NCBI RefSeq assembly: GCF_027706745.1
Contig: NZ_JAQFWP010000034.1
Location: 1-64,000, forward strand
Direction: 5' to 3'
Length of the DNA: 64,000 nucleotides
Source of the DNA: Nocardiopsis suaedae
Lineage (GTDB): Bacteria; Actinomycetota; Actinomycetes; Streptosporangiales; Streptosporangiaceae
Within the stretch, counting starts at the first letter, position 1; every line of letters starts with the position of its first letter. The position numbers and the translations under genes are program-made. Shown here piece by piece: positions 7,353 to 16,025 of the stretch. Below the pieces are notes generated by a model. It searched no databases. It worked only from the letters and a program-made list of their open reading frames with translations, and was not told where the DNA came from.

Positions 7353-8732
7353 TCAGCCGGCGAGCTTCTCGGACAGCTTCCGCGCCGCGATCAGGACCGG
7401 GTCCCACACCGGGGAGAACGGCGGGGCGTAGCTCAGGTCCATCCCGCTCACGGCCTCCGCGTCCATGCCGTTCCACAGCGCGGTCGCGAGCACGTCCACG
7501 CGCTTGCCGGAGTTCTCCCGGCCCACGATCTGGCCGCCCAGCAGGCGGCCGCTGCGGCGCTCGGCGAGCAGCTTGACCGTCATCCACGTCGCGCCCGGGT
7601 AGTACCCGGCGCGGGTCGTGGACTCCACGGTGACCGTCTCGTAGGCGAAGCCCGCCTCCTCGGCCTCCGCCTCGCCCAGGCCGGTGCGGGCCACCTCCAG
7701 GTCGCACACCTTCGTGATGGCGGTGCCCAGCACCCCCTCGAAGCGGGCGTAGCCGCCGCCGATGTTGATGCCCGCGACGCGGCCCTGCTTGTTGGCGTGG
7801 GTGCCCAGGGCGATGGCCACCGGAGCCCTGCTGATCCGGTGGAAGTTCTCCACGCAGTCCCCGGCGGCCCACACCCCCTCGTGGGAGGTGCGCATGCGCG
7901 CGTCCACCACGATGCCGCCCGACGGGCCGGTCTCCAGGCCCGCGTCGCGCGCGAGGTCGCTCGCGGGCCGGACGCCCAGGCCCAGCGCCACGACGTCGGC
8001 GGGGTAGGCGCCCTCGGGGGTCACGACCGCCGACACCCGGCCGCCCTCCGACTCGATCGCGCTCACCCGCTCCCGCGTGCGCACGTCGATGCCCATCTCC
8101 GTCATCGCCCGGTGCACCAGGGTGCCCATGTCCGGGTCCAGGGTCGCCATCGGCTCGGACCCCGAGGTGATGACCGTCACCTCCATCCCCCGCAGGGCGA
8201 ACGCCTCGGCCATCTCCAGGCCGATGTAGCCGCCCCCGACGACCACCGCACGCTTGGGCCGCCGCTCCTCCAGGTAGGCCGTGACGGCGATGCCGTCGTC
8301 CAGGGTCTGCACCCCGAACACCCCTTCGGCCTGGTCCCCGGGAAGGCCGGGACGCCTGGGCACGGCGCCGGTGGCCACCATCAGGTGGTCGAAGGGCTCG
8401 GTGGACACCCGCCCGTCCGGGCCGACCGCCTCGACCGTCCGGCGGTCCGGATCGATCGCGCGCACCTCGGTTCCGGTACGCACGTCGATGGCGTGGTCGC
8501 GGCGGAAAGTCGCGGGGTCCCGGGCCACGAGGTCCTCGGGACCGGCTACGGTTTTCCCGACCAGGTAGGGGATGCCGCAGGCGGAATAGGACGTGTGGGC
8601 ACCGCGCTCGAAGGCCACGATCTCCAGCCCGTCGGGGCCGATCCGGCGGCGCGCCTGCGAGGCCGCGCTCATGCCCGCCGCGTCGCCCCCGACGACGAGG
8701 AGGCGTGTCCGTGCGTTCACCCGTCGCTCCAT
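7353..8732 (-). CDS. FAD-dependent pyridine nucleotide-disulfide oxidoreductase (CoA-disulfide reductase-like)
   Basis: 459 residues. An N-terminal FAD-binding GGDAAG (15-20) and single redox Cys52 in SYSACGIPYL match the CoA-disulfide reductase/NADH oxidase branch, which uses one Cys rather than a CxxxxC pair. A second Rossmann motif, GGGYIGLE, lies near residue 165, and AAGDC near 300 contacts FAD. The C-terminal dimer domain has conserved Tyr-Pro (AGYYPGA). The ATG at 8732 has GGGGGAG ahead of it. It converges on the peroxiredoxin-like gene with a 19-bp gap; both point to thiol redox balance. Confidence 0.87.
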   Translation of the reverse strand: MERRVNARTRLLVVGGDAAGMSAASQARRRIGPDGLEIVAFERGAHTSYSACGIPYLVGKTVAGPEDLVARDPATFRRDHAIDVRTGTEVRAIDPDRRTVEAVGPDGRVSTEPFDHLMVATGAVPRRPGLPGDQAEGVFGVQTLDDGIAVTAYLEERRPKRAVVVGGGYIGLEMAEAFALRGMEVTVITSGSEPMATLDPDMGTLVHRAMTEMGIDVRTRERVSAIESEGGRVSAVVTPEGAYPADVVALGLGVRPASDLARDAGLETGPSGGIVVDARMRTSHEGVWAAGDCVENFHRISRAPVAIALGTHANKQGRVAGINIGGGYARFEGVLGTAITKVCDLEVARTGLGEAEAEEAGFAYETVTVESTTRAGYYPGATWMTVKLLAERRSGRLLGGQIVGRENSGKRVDVLATALWNGMDAEAVSGMDLSYAPPFSPVWDPVLIAARKLSEKLAG

Positions 8733-8862
8733 ACCGGCTCCCCCCGTGGTCTCCGCCGCGTCAGCCCGCGCCCGTTCCATGGGGGAGCGTTCCCCGAGCG
8801 GCGCCGGGCGTCCGACGCTATCCCCCAGTGTCCACCCGACATCATCTAGGAGGGCGACTTAC

Positions 8863-9489
8863 GTGACGGAACCGGCACCGGTGTTCGCCGGCGGGGTCGA
8901 CCACGAACGACTCACGTCCCAGCTCCGGTTCTTCCTGGAGACGGACAAGCTCAAGCGCATTCTCCGGCGGAACATGCTGGTCGACGGGGCCCGGAGGGAG
9001 AACGCCGCCGAGCACTCCTGGCACCTGTCGCTCGCCGCCCGGGTGTTCGCCGAGTACGCCCCCGAGGGGGCCGACGTGGACCGCGTCGTGGAGATGCTGG
9101 TGCTGCACGACATCGTCGAGATCGACGCCGGTGACACCTTCCTCTACGACACGGAAGGACAGAGCACTCAGGCGGAGCGCGAGCGCGCCGCCGCCGACCG
9201 GATCTTCGCGCTGCTGCCCGAGGACCAGGCCGCGCGGGCGCGCACGCTGTGGGACGAGTTCGAGGCCCGCCGTACGCCCGACGCGCGCTTCGCCAAGGCG
9301 ATCGACCGCCTCGCGCCGATGCTGGCGAACTGGCACACCGAGGGCGGCACCTGGGTGCGGCACGGCGTGACCCGCGCCCAGGTCATGGACAAGGTCAAGA
9401 TCATCGCGGAGGGGTCGGAGGCGCTCGGCGCCTACGCCTCGGCGCTGGTCGAGGACGCCGACCGGCGGGGGTACTTCTCCCGCGGGTGA
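8863..9489 (+). CDS. HD-domain hydrolase (YfbR-like 5'-nucleotidase family)
   Basis: 208 residues from GTG with a perfect AGGAGGG 8 bases ahead. The HD_3 metal site is visible as R-x-E-N-A-A-E-H51-S-W-H (about 44-54), H82-D83 and the E-x-D-A-G-D run. Proteins of this family dephosphorylate deoxynucleoside 5'-monophosphates or related nucleotides; the substrate here is inferred. Upstream sits the divergent flavoprotein gene; downstream a hairpin separates it from the convergent exporter gene. Confidence 0.87.
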   Translation: MTEPAPVFAGGVDHERLTSQLRFFLETDKLKRILRRNMLVDGARRENAAEHSWHLSLAARVFAEYAPEGADVDRVVEMLVLHDIVEIDAGDTFLYDTEGQSTQAERERAAADRIFALLPEDQAARARTLWDEFEARRTPDARFAKAIDRLAPMLANWHTEGGTWVRHGVTRAQVMDKVKIIAEGSEALGAYASALVEDADRRGYFSRG

Positions 9490-9496
9490 GGCCCGT

Positions 9497-9540
9497 CCGG
9501 GGGAGCCGGGCCGCCGCCCCTCAGGCGCCCGCTCCCCCGG
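9497..9540. terminator. Bidirectional hairpin terminator
   Basis: CCGGGGGAGC (9497-9506) pairs perfectly with GCTCCCCCGG (9531-9540), loop 24 bases. It lies between the stops of the convergent HD gene (9489) and TauE gene (9544). Confidence 0.7.
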
Positions 9541-9543
9541 TTC

Positions 9544-10299
9544 TCACCACTCGATCAGCAGCTGCACGGCGGCGCTGAGCCCCACGGCCACGATCAGCCC
9601 GCGCAGCGCGACAGGTTTGAGCCGCCGCCCCAGGCTCGCGCCCGCGTAGCCGCCCAGGACCGAGCCCGCCGCGATGAGCGCGACCGCTCCCCAGGCCGGC
9701 GAGGCGAAGAAGATGTAGAAGACGGCCGCGGTGGCGTTGACGATGAACGCCAGGCAGTTCTTGAGCGCGTTGAGCCGCTGCACGTCGTCGTCCATGGCGG
9801 TGCCGAGCAGGCTCATCAGGACGATGCCCTGGGCGGCCGCGAAGTACCCGGCGTAGACGCCCGCGCCGAGCACGCCCAGCGGCAGGAGCCGGCCGCCGTC
9901 GGGCTTGGCCGGGCGCCGCTTGCGCGCCCAGGCGGAGATCTTCGGCTGCAGGATGATCAGCAGGCACGCCCCGGCGATGAGCACCGGCACCACCCGCTCG
10001 AACACCCCGGAGGGCAGGGTGACCAGCAGGACGCCGCCGCCGAGCGCCCCGAACAGGGACATCACGCCGAGGCGGAGCACCCGGCCGCGCTGGCCGCGCA
10101 GCTCCCTGCGGTACCCCAGGGCGCCGCTGAGCGATCCGGGGGCCAGCCCGATGCTGTTGGAGACGGTCGCGGTGATCGGCGGGTAGCCGAGCGCGAGGAG
10201 GACCGGGAAGGTGAAGAGGGTCCCGGAACCCACCACCGCGTTCACGGCGCCCGCACCGATCCCCGCCGCCAGGACGGCGAGGGCTTCCCAGACTTCCAT
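9544..10299 (-). CDS. TauE/SafE family sulfite/anion exporter
   Basis: 251 residues, about eight membrane segments in two pseudo-repeats. Both repeats show the family pattern, AGAVNAVVGSGTLFTFPVLL near residues 17-36 and NALKNCLAFIVNATAAVFY near 190. Members export sulfite, organosulfonate-derived anions or other C2 compounds; substrate unknown. A Crp-like site lies 150 bp upstream. It is divergent from wblA across a 500-bp spacer. Confidence 0.88.
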   Translation of the reverse strand: MEVWEALAVLAAGIGAGAVNAVVGSGTLFTFPVLLALGYPPITATVSNSIGLAPGSLSGALGYRRELRGQRGRVLRLGVMSLFGALGGGVLLVTLPSGVFERVVPVLIAGACLLIILQPKISAWARKRRPAKPDGGRLLPLGVLGAGVYAGYFAAAQGIVLMSLLGTAMDDDVQRLNALKNCLAFIVNATAAVFYIFFASPAWGAVALIAAGSVLGGYAGASLGRRLKPVALRGLIVAVGLSAAVQLLIEW

Positions 10300-10362
10300 C
10301 GGCGGCCTTCGTTCGGGGACGTTCGGGGACAGGGGGTGCCCGCACCGGAGTTACGGACTGCA

Positions 10363-10443
10363 TACAATCTACACACCGTGACCGCACCGCCGTCGCCCGG
10401 CCCCGCCTCCGGCCCCGGAATGGGAGGCCCGAAACCCCTCTGA
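10363..10443 (+). promoter_or_regulatory. Possible -10 element and leaderless mini-ORF
   Basis: TACAAT (10363-10368) lies 9 bases before a GTG (10378) that opens a 21-codon frame ending TGA at 10443. This spacing suits a leaderless transcript. The predicted peptide is Pro/Gly-rich and unrecognised; no good -35 is visible. It could be a leader ORF in the long region upstream of wblA, or chance. Confidence 0.25.
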
Positions 10444-10448
10444 GCTGG

Positions 10449-10478
10449 AGTGACTTACATCACTTCCCGGTGATCACC
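10449..10478. promoter_or_regulatory. Crp-like site and adjoining palindrome
   Basis: AGTGA-CTTACA-TCACT (10449-10464) fits the Crp/Fnr-family pattern TGTGA-N6-TCACA with perfect symmetric half-sites. A second palindrome, GGTGATCACC, follows at 10469-10478. They lie 150 bp upstream of the TauE start and about 340 bp upstream of wblA. The rest of the 502-bp spacer (10300-10801) shows no gene. Confidence 0.55.
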
Positions 10479-10801
10479 CCCACCGGCGCCGACCGCGCTC
10501 CGTCACAATGTGCCGACCCGAGGTGATGGACCCCCGATCTGGCTATGACCCACACGGACTATTTCAGAAATGGGCCGAATGGGGCCTGTCGGTTCCACGC
10601 CACGGTCCGTAGTTTCGACCGCAGCGGTGAGGAGGGGCACCGCGCGCCGAAAAGGGACCGATCCCCGGGAGGGGCCGGTGTGCACGCCGGTCCGGGGTTC
10701 GAGCGTCCCGCCACTCGGCCCGTCCGCCCTTTCCCCGCGTCGCCGACGACGCGCCCGTCGGCACGACCACGACACATGTCTGATCTTGGGAGTGGGGCAA
10801 C

Positions 10802-11095
10802 ATGTGGACCGCTGATCTCAGCCTGCAGGCGAACTGCCGCGATACCGACCCCGATGCGCTGTTCGTCCAGGGCGCCGCCCAGAACCGCGCGAAACTGATC
10901 TGCCGGGGATGCCCGGTGCGCACCGAATGCCTGGCCGAGGCGCTCGACAACCGGGTCGAGTACGGCGTCTGGGGCGGGATGACCGAACGCGAGCGCCGCG
11001 CGCTGCTGCGCCGCCGTCCGGACGTCTCTTCCTGGTGGGACCTGCTCGACAGCGCCCGCCGCCGCTATGAACGGACCGGGGCGGGCGTCCGGTAA
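10802..11095 (+). CDS. wblA: WhiB-family iron-sulfur regulator, WblA/WhiB4 type
   Basis: 97 residues. Four cysteines bind a [4Fe-4S] cluster: C12, C34, C37, C43 (ANCR, ICRGCPVRTEC). The VWGGMTERERRALL turn follows. DPDALFVQGAAQNRAK and EALDNRVEYGVWGGMTER, plus a V-S-S-W motif after the DNA-binding Arg run, are specific to the WblA/WhiB4 branch rather than WhiB1/WblE. In Streptomyces WblA represses antibiotic production and is needed for sporulation; WhiB4 is a redox-sensing regulator in mycobacteria. The function here is inferred from those. The ATG at 10802 has GGGAGTGGGG ahead. Confidence 0.88.
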   Translation: MWTADLSLQANCRDTDPDALFVQGAAQNRAKLICRGCPVRTECLAEALDNRVEYGVWGGMTERERRALLRRRPDVSSWWDLLDSARRRYERTGAGVR

Positions 11096-11212
11096 CCCGC
11101 CTCCTTCCCCCGACCACCGAGGAAGGACGAGAACGACCGCGGAGAACGAGGGAGCCGCCGACCCCCCCGGCCGGCGGCACACCCTGTTCCCGGCCGCGAT
11201 CCCCCGGCGGCC

Positions 11213-12166
11213 TCAGTCGCCTCTCGACGGCCCCCCGGACTCTGGGCCCTCCTGCCCTTCGAAGCGGAACCGCCCGAACGCGTCGCCGATGCCCTCCATG
11301 GCCTTGGACATCTCCGACGGGACGATCCACACCTTGTTGGCGTCGCCGCGGGCGATCTCGGGAAGCTTCTGCAAATAGCTGTAAGCGAGCATGTCCTTGT
11401 CGACCTCGCCGCTGCGCAGCGCCTTGAACACCATCTGGATGGCGTCGGCCTCACCGCGCGCCCGCAGGGTCTTCGCGTCGGCCTCGGCCTTGGCGTTGAT
11501 CATCTCCGCCTCGGCGTTGCCCTTCGCCGTGAGCACGGCCGCCGACTGCTCACCTTCGGCGCGCAGGATCGCCGACTGCTTCTGGCCCTCCGCGGTGAGG
11601 ATCTCGGCCCGCTTGTCGCGGTCGGCGCGCATCTGCTTCTCCATCGCCTCCTGCACCGACTCCGGCGGCTCGATGGCCTTCAGCTCCACGCGGCTGACCT
11701 CGATCCCCCATTCCTCGGTGGCCTCGTCCAGCACCGAGCGCAGCTCCCGGTTGATCTGGTCCCGGGAGGTGAGGGTCTGCTCCAGCTCCATGCCGCCGAC
11801 CACGTTGCGCAGCGTGGCCGAGGCGAGCTGCTCGACCGCCTGGATGAAGTTGGCGACCTTGTAGGTGGCGTTGTAGGGGTTGGTGACCTTGACGTAGACG
11901 GCGGTGTCCACGTTCACCGACAGGTTGTCCTGGGTGATGGCGGCCTGCGGCGGGAAGCTGACGACCTGGATGCGCATGTCGATGCGCTCGCGGATGTGGT
12001 CGACGAACGGGACGACGATGTTGAACCCGGACTTCAGGTCCCGGTGGTGCCGGCCGAAGCGCTCGACGACGTACACCATCGACTGCGGGACGATGCAGAC
12101 GCTGCGCCATCCGATGACGAGCAGGATCGCCACGAAGACCAGGAGGATGAGGACAATGGCAAGCAT
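11213..12166 (-). CDS. SPFH/band 7 membrane protein (stomatin/QmcA-like)
   Basis: 317 residues. One N-terminal membrane helix (1-20) is followed by the SPFH/PHB domain (QSMVYVVERFGRHHRDLKSG to about 190) and a long Ala/Glu/Lys coiled coil (190-255) rich in AEGQKQ/AEAEM repeats. The length and order fit QmcA/stomatin proteins, which oligomerise in the membrane and scaffold proteases or lipid domains. No NfeD partner is adjacent. The C-terminal 25 residues are Gly/Pro/Glu rich. Confidence 0.9.
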   Translation of the reverse strand: MLAIVLILLVFVAILLVIGWRSVCIVPQSMVYVVERFGRHHRDLKSGFNIVVPFVDHIRERIDMRIQVVSFPPQAAITQDNLSVNVDTAVYVKVTNPYNATYKVANFIQAVEQLASATLRNVVGGMELEQTLTSRDQINRELRSVLDEATEEWGIEVSRVELKAIEPPESVQEAMEKQMRADRDKRAEILTAEGQKQSAILRAEGEQSAAVLTAKGNAEAEMINAKAEADAKTLRARGEADAIQMVFKALRSGEVDKDMLAYSYLQKLPEIARGDANKVWIVPSEMSKAMEGIGDAFGRFRFEGQEGPESGGPSRGD

Positions 12167-12417
12167 CGGGGCGGCTCCGGCTCTCCTCAGCGGGGCGGTC
12201 AGGGGGCTTCGCCGCGATCATAAAACCCGAGCAACGCCCCCGCTTTCGGAAGAACACCTTTCACCAGCGCACAAACCCGCCTTACCTGGCCGTATACGGA
12301 CAGGAAGGGCGCACGGAATTCCCCGGTCGCCCTATTGCGGCCGACCGTATGGGACGGTTCCCCGCATACCGCTTTCCGTCACACCATTCCCGGCGGCCCC
12401 ACGGCGCCCGCGCGCCC

Positions 12418-13203
12418 TCACACCGCCCGGGCGCTCCACCGGTCGCCGTCGCGCTCCACCTTCAGCGGAAGCCCGAAGGTCTCGCCCAGGCTGTCGGCGT
12501 TCATGACGTACTCCAGCGGCCCGGCGTCCACCACCCGGCCCTCCCGCAGCAGCAGCCCGTGCGTGAACCCCGGCGGGATCTCCTCGACGTGGTGCGAGAC
12601 GACCACCAGGGCCGGCGCCTCCAGGCTGTCGGCCAGCCGGGTCAGGCGGCGCAGCAGGTCCTCCCGGCCGCCCAGGTCCAGCCCGGCGGCGGGCTCGTCG
12701 AGGAGCAGCACCTCGGGGTCGGCCATCAGCGAGCGCGCGATGAGCACGCGCTTGCGCTCCCCCTCCGACAGCGAGCCGAACCGCCGGTCCTCCAGGTGCA
12801 GCACGCCCCACTGGGCCAGCAGCGCGCGGGCCCGCCCGAAGTCGGGGGTCCGGTACTCCTCGCCGAACCGGCCCAGCAGCCCGTAGGCCGCGCTCATCAC
12901 CAGGTCGAGCACGACGGAGGAGTCCGGCGTCCGGTTCGCCACCGAGGACCCCGCGTACCCCACCATCGACCGCAGCTCGGTGGCGTCGGCCCCGTCGACC
13001 GGCTCGCCCAGCACCTCGACGGCGCCCTCGGTGGCCCGCTGCTCGACCGCGGCGAGCGCGAGCAGCGTGGTCTTGCCCGCCCCGTTGGGGCCCAGAACCA
13101 CCCAGCGCTCGTCCTCCTCGACCGTCCAGTCGACGCCGGTCAGCAGCTCGGCGCCGTCGCGGCGCACCCCCGCCCCGCTCATCCGCAGCACCTGGCCGTC
13201 CAT
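12418..13203 (-). CDS. ABC transporter ATP-binding protein
   Basis: 261 residues, one nucleotide-binding domain. Walker A is GPNGAGKTT (38-46), the signature is LSEGE (about 145), Walker B is VLLLDEP and the switch His is in VVVSHHVEE. There is no permease gene nearby, so partner and substrate are unknown; orphan ATPases of this type in actinobacteria resemble ModF/YlmA. The ATG at 13203 is chosen for the GAGGAG just ahead of it. It is divergent from the first DUF1707 gene. Confidence 0.87.
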   Translation of the reverse strand: MDGQVLRMSGAGVRRDGAELLTGVDWTVEEDERWVVLGPNGAGKTTLLALAAVEQRATEGAVEVLGEPVDGADATELRSMVGYAGSSVANRTPDSSVVLDLVMSAAYGLLGRFGEEYRTPDFGRARALLAQWGVLHLEDRRFGSLSEGERKRVLIARSLMADPEVLLLDEPAAGLDLGGREDLLRRLTRLADSLEAPALVVVSHHVEEIPPGFTHGLLLREGRVVDAGPLEYVMNADSLGETFGLPLKVERDGDRWSARAV

Positions 13204-13316
13204 CGCTCTCCTCAGTCCTTCAGCACGTGCGCTCGGCCCCTCAGGGCGTCTCTCAGGGGAACCCCAGGGTCGCCACCGGATCCCGCGGCGGCCCCTCACG
13301 GACGATACTCGTGGTC

Positions 13317-13922
13317 ATGAACGACGACGTCCCCACCGCGACCGCGTCCGGGCTGCGCGCCTCCGACGCCGACCGCGAGCGCACCGCCCGGCGCCTGGGG
13401 GAGGCGCTGGGAGACGGCCGCCTCGACCACGCCGAGTACGGCGAGCGCCTGGACTCGGCCTTCACCGCCACGACCATGGGCGATCTCGCCCGCCTCACCG
13501 AGGACCTGCCCGGGGGCGCCGAAGCGGCGGCCGCGCCCGCGCCCGAGGCCGCCCCCGCCGGGTCCTCCGTGGGGTCGGAGAACATCGTGGCGGTGCTCGC
13601 CTCCGCCGAGCGCACGGGCCGCTGGCTGGTGGAGCCCCGCACCAACGCCTCGAACGTGCTCGGCTCCATCGAGCTGGACATGCGCGAGGCGGTGCTGTCC
13701 GGCCCCCGGGTGGTGCTGCAGTGCGCCGTGCTGCTGGGCAGCGTGGAGCTGGTCGTGCCGCCGGGGATTCGGGTGGTGAGCCGGGCGAACGCCGTCCTGG
13801 GGTCGGTCGACACCGCGGGGGCGGCGCCGGCCGGGCCGGACGCGCCGACCGTGGAGATCACCGGCCTGGTGCTGCTCGGATCGGTGTCGGTCACGACCCG
13901 CGGGCCCGGCGCGCAGGACTGA
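13317..13922 (+). CDS. DUF1707 domain protein with LiaF-like C-terminal domain (paralogue 1)
   Basis: 201 residues. The N-terminal DUF1707 motif reads LRASDADRERTARRLGEALG, then GRLDHAEYGERLDSA (residues about 13-50). The C-terminal half (about 85-195) is a beta-rich repeat domain (NIVAVLASAERTGRW, VLQCAVLLGSVELVVP) like the C-terminus of LiaF/YvqF cell-wall-stress proteins. No ribosome site is present: GATACT (13304-13309) lies 7 bases before the ATG, so the mRNA is probably leaderless. It is the tandem paralogue of the next gene. Confidence 0.85.
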   Translation: MNDDVPTATASGLRASDADRERTARRLGEALGDGRLDHAEYGERLDSAFTATTMGDLARLTEDLPGGAEAAAAPAPEAAPAGSSVGSENIVAVLASAERTGRWLVEPRTNASNVLGSIELDMREAVLSGPRVVLQCAVLLGSVELVVPPGIRVVSRANAVLGSVDTAGAAPAGPDAPTVEITGLVLLGSVSVTTRGPGAQD

Positions 13923-14023
13923 ACGGGCGGGGCTCCGACGTGGCATATTCGACATACCGAATCGGGGCGGCCGACGCGGAGGACGCGGCCGACGGACCCG
14001 ACACCCAGGGGAGGGCGGCGGCC

Positions 14024-14629
14024 ATGGAGCCGGAGAAGATGCGCGCCTCGGACGCCGACCGCGAGCGCGTGGCCGAGCGCCTGCGCGAGGCGCTGGCGGA
14101 GGGACGGCTGGACCCGGCCGAGCACACCGACCGGCTGGACGCCCTCTACCGCGCCAAGACCGTGGGGGAGCTGGCCGAGACCGTGCGGGACCTGCCGCCC
14201 CCGTCCGAGGGGCCTGAGGCGCCCGTGTTCTCCTCCCCCGAGGCCGAGCGGCTGGCGTCGGCGAGCCAGGGACGGGAGAACATCGTCGCGGTGTTCGGCG
14301 GCGCCGAGCGCAAGGGCCGCTGGCTGGTGGAGCCCCGCACCAACGTGTCGGCCATGTTCGGCGGGGTCGGGCTGGACTTCCGGGAGGCGGTGCTGACCCG
14401 CCGCGAGGTCACCGTGCAGTGCGCGGTGCTGTGCGGGGGGCTGGACATCACCGTCCCGCACGGCGTGCGTGTGGTGAACAGCACCACGTCGATCTTCGGG
14501 GGCACCTCCCTGCACGGCACGGACGCGGTCACCGACCCCAACGCCCCGGTGATCCGCCTCACCGGGACCTGCATGTTCGGCGGGATCGACGTGAAGGCGA
14601 AGAAGCCCAAGAGGAAGAAGAAGTCGTAG
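14024..14629 (+). CDS. DUF1707 domain protein with LiaF-like C-terminal domain (paralogue 2)
   Basis: 201 residues, alignable end to end with the preceding gene: MRASDADRERVAERLREALA in DUF1707, then NIVAVFGGAERKGRW and VQCAVLCGGLDITVP in the C-terminal domain. It ends in a basic tail (KAKKPKRKKKS) that its paralogue lacks. The ATG at 14024 has GGGGAGGG ahead; an in-frame GTG near 13940 would add 28 residues. DUF1707 proteins may bind membranes or partner proteins in stress signalling; the role is not established. Confidence 0.85.
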   Translation: MEPEKMRASDADRERVAERLREALAEGRLDPAEHTDRLDALYRAKTVGELAETVRDLPPPSEGPEAPVFSSPEAERLASASQGRENIVAVFGGAERKGRWLVEPRTNVSAMFGGVGLDFREAVLTRREVTVQCAVLCGGLDITVPHGVRVVNSTTSIFGGTSLHGTDAVTDPNAPVIRLTGTCMFGGIDVKAKKPKRKKKS

Positions 14630-14741
14630 AACCGGCGGCTCCGGAGGGCGACCGGCCGGTGGACACCGGGTGAACTCCCGCTTCAGGGGCACCGCCCTGC
14701 CCTCGGGGACCGGGAGCGGGGCGAGTACCGTTGTGAACGCG

Positions 14742-15980
14742 ATGAACGAGCAATCCACTCTCCTGGTAACGGTGACCGGTCGCGATCGCCCCGGCGTGAG
14801 CGCACGACTTCTGTCCACCCTCTCCGTTTTCCCGGTGACCCTCGTCGACCTGGAACAGGTCGTCATCGGGGGCCGGCTCGTCCTGGGCGCCCTCGTCGCC
14901 GTCGACGAGGGCGTCGCCCCCGGCGTGAGCGGGGACCGCGTCTTCGACGAGGTCCGCAGCGCCGTGGAGAAGACCTCCATCGACCTGGAGATGGAGGCCG
15001 AGTTCACCTCCGGCAACGGCCGGGTGACCGTCTCCGCCGACGACCGGCTGCACATGACCCTGCTGGCCGACCCGCTGCGCCCCGGACAGCTGGGGGCGAT
15101 CACCTCGTGCATCGCCCGCGCGGGGGCCAACATCGAGCGCATCGAGCGGCTGGCGAGCTACCCGGTGACCTCGATCGAGCTGGAGGTGTCGGGGGCCGAC
15201 CCCGAGACGCTCCGCGGCGACCTGGCGATGGAGGCCGCCACCCAGCAGATCGACGTGGCCCTGCAGCCGTCGGGGCTGCACCGGCGGGCCAAGCACCTGA
15301 TCGTGATGGACGTCGACTCCACCCTGATCCAGGGGGAGGTCATCGAGCTGCTGGCCGAGCACGCGGGCTGCGCCGAGGAGGTCGCCCGCGTCACCGAGGA
15401 GGCGATGCGCGGCGACCTGGACTTCGAGGAGTCGCTGCGGCGCCGGGTGGCGCTGCTGAAGGGGCTGGACGCCTCGGCGATGGACGCGGTGCGCGAGCGG
15501 CTGGTGCTGACCGCCGGCGCGCGCACCCTGGTGCGCACGCTGAAGCGGCTGGGCTATGAGTTCGCGATCGTCAGCGGCGGGTTCACGCAGATCACCGACG
15601 CCCTGGTGGACCGCCTCGGGCTGGACTACTCGGCGGCGAACACGCTGGAGGTCGTGGACGGCAAGCTGACCGGCGGCCTCGTCGGCCCGGTGATCGACCG
15701 CGGGGGCAAGGCCGAGGCGCTGCGCGGGTTCGCGGCCGAGGCCGGGGTGCCGCTGTCGCGGACGGTGGCCATCGGCGACGGCGCCAACGACCTGGACATG
15801 CTGCGCGCCGCCGGGCTGGGCGTGGCGTTCAACGCCAAGCCGGTGGTGCGGGAGCAGGCCGACACCTCGGTGAGCGTGCCCTACCTGGACACCATCCTGT
15901 TCCTGCTGGGGATCTCCCGCGAGGAGGTGGAGGCGGCCGACCGGCAGGGCGGATCCCCGGAACCGCATGACGCAGGGTAG
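14742..15980 (+). CDS. serB: Phosphoserine phosphatase with two ACT domains
   Basis: 412 residues, close to mycobacterial SerB2. Two ACT regulatory domains span about 1-165 (TLLVTVTGRDRPGVSARLL; HMTLLADPLRPGQLGAI). The HAD phosphatase core begins with nucleophile motif DVDSTLIQGE near residue 190 and ends with GDGANDLDMLRAAGLGVAF near 345. It catalyses the last step of serine synthesis in the cytoplasm; the ACT domains usually bind serine. GTG at 14733 and ATG at 14742 both lack a ribosome site; a TACCGT element at 14726 suggests leaderless initiation at 14742. Confidence 0.93.
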   Translation: MNEQSTLLVTVTGRDRPGVSARLLSTLSVFPVTLVDLEQVVIGGRLVLGALVAVDEGVAPGVSGDRVFDEVRSAVEKTSIDLEMEAEFTSGNGRVTVSADDRLHMTLLADPLRPGQLGAITSCIARAGANIERIERLASYPVTSIELEVSGADPETLRGDLAMEAATQQIDVALQPSGLHRRAKHLIVMDVDSTLIQGEVIELLAEHAGCAEEVARVTEEAMRGDLDFEESLRRRVALLKGLDASAMDAVRERLVLTAGARTLVRTLKRLGYEFAIVSGGFTQITDALVDRLGLDYSAANTLEVVDGKLTGGLVGPVIDRGGKAEALRGFAAEAGVPLSRTVAIGDGANDLDMLRAAGLGVAFNAKPVVREQADTSVSVPYLDTILFLLGISREEVEAADRQGGSPEPHDAG

Positions 15981-16025
15981 CCAACCAAGTACGCTTCGCA
16001 GTAACCCCTGAAGCGAGGCCCCCTC

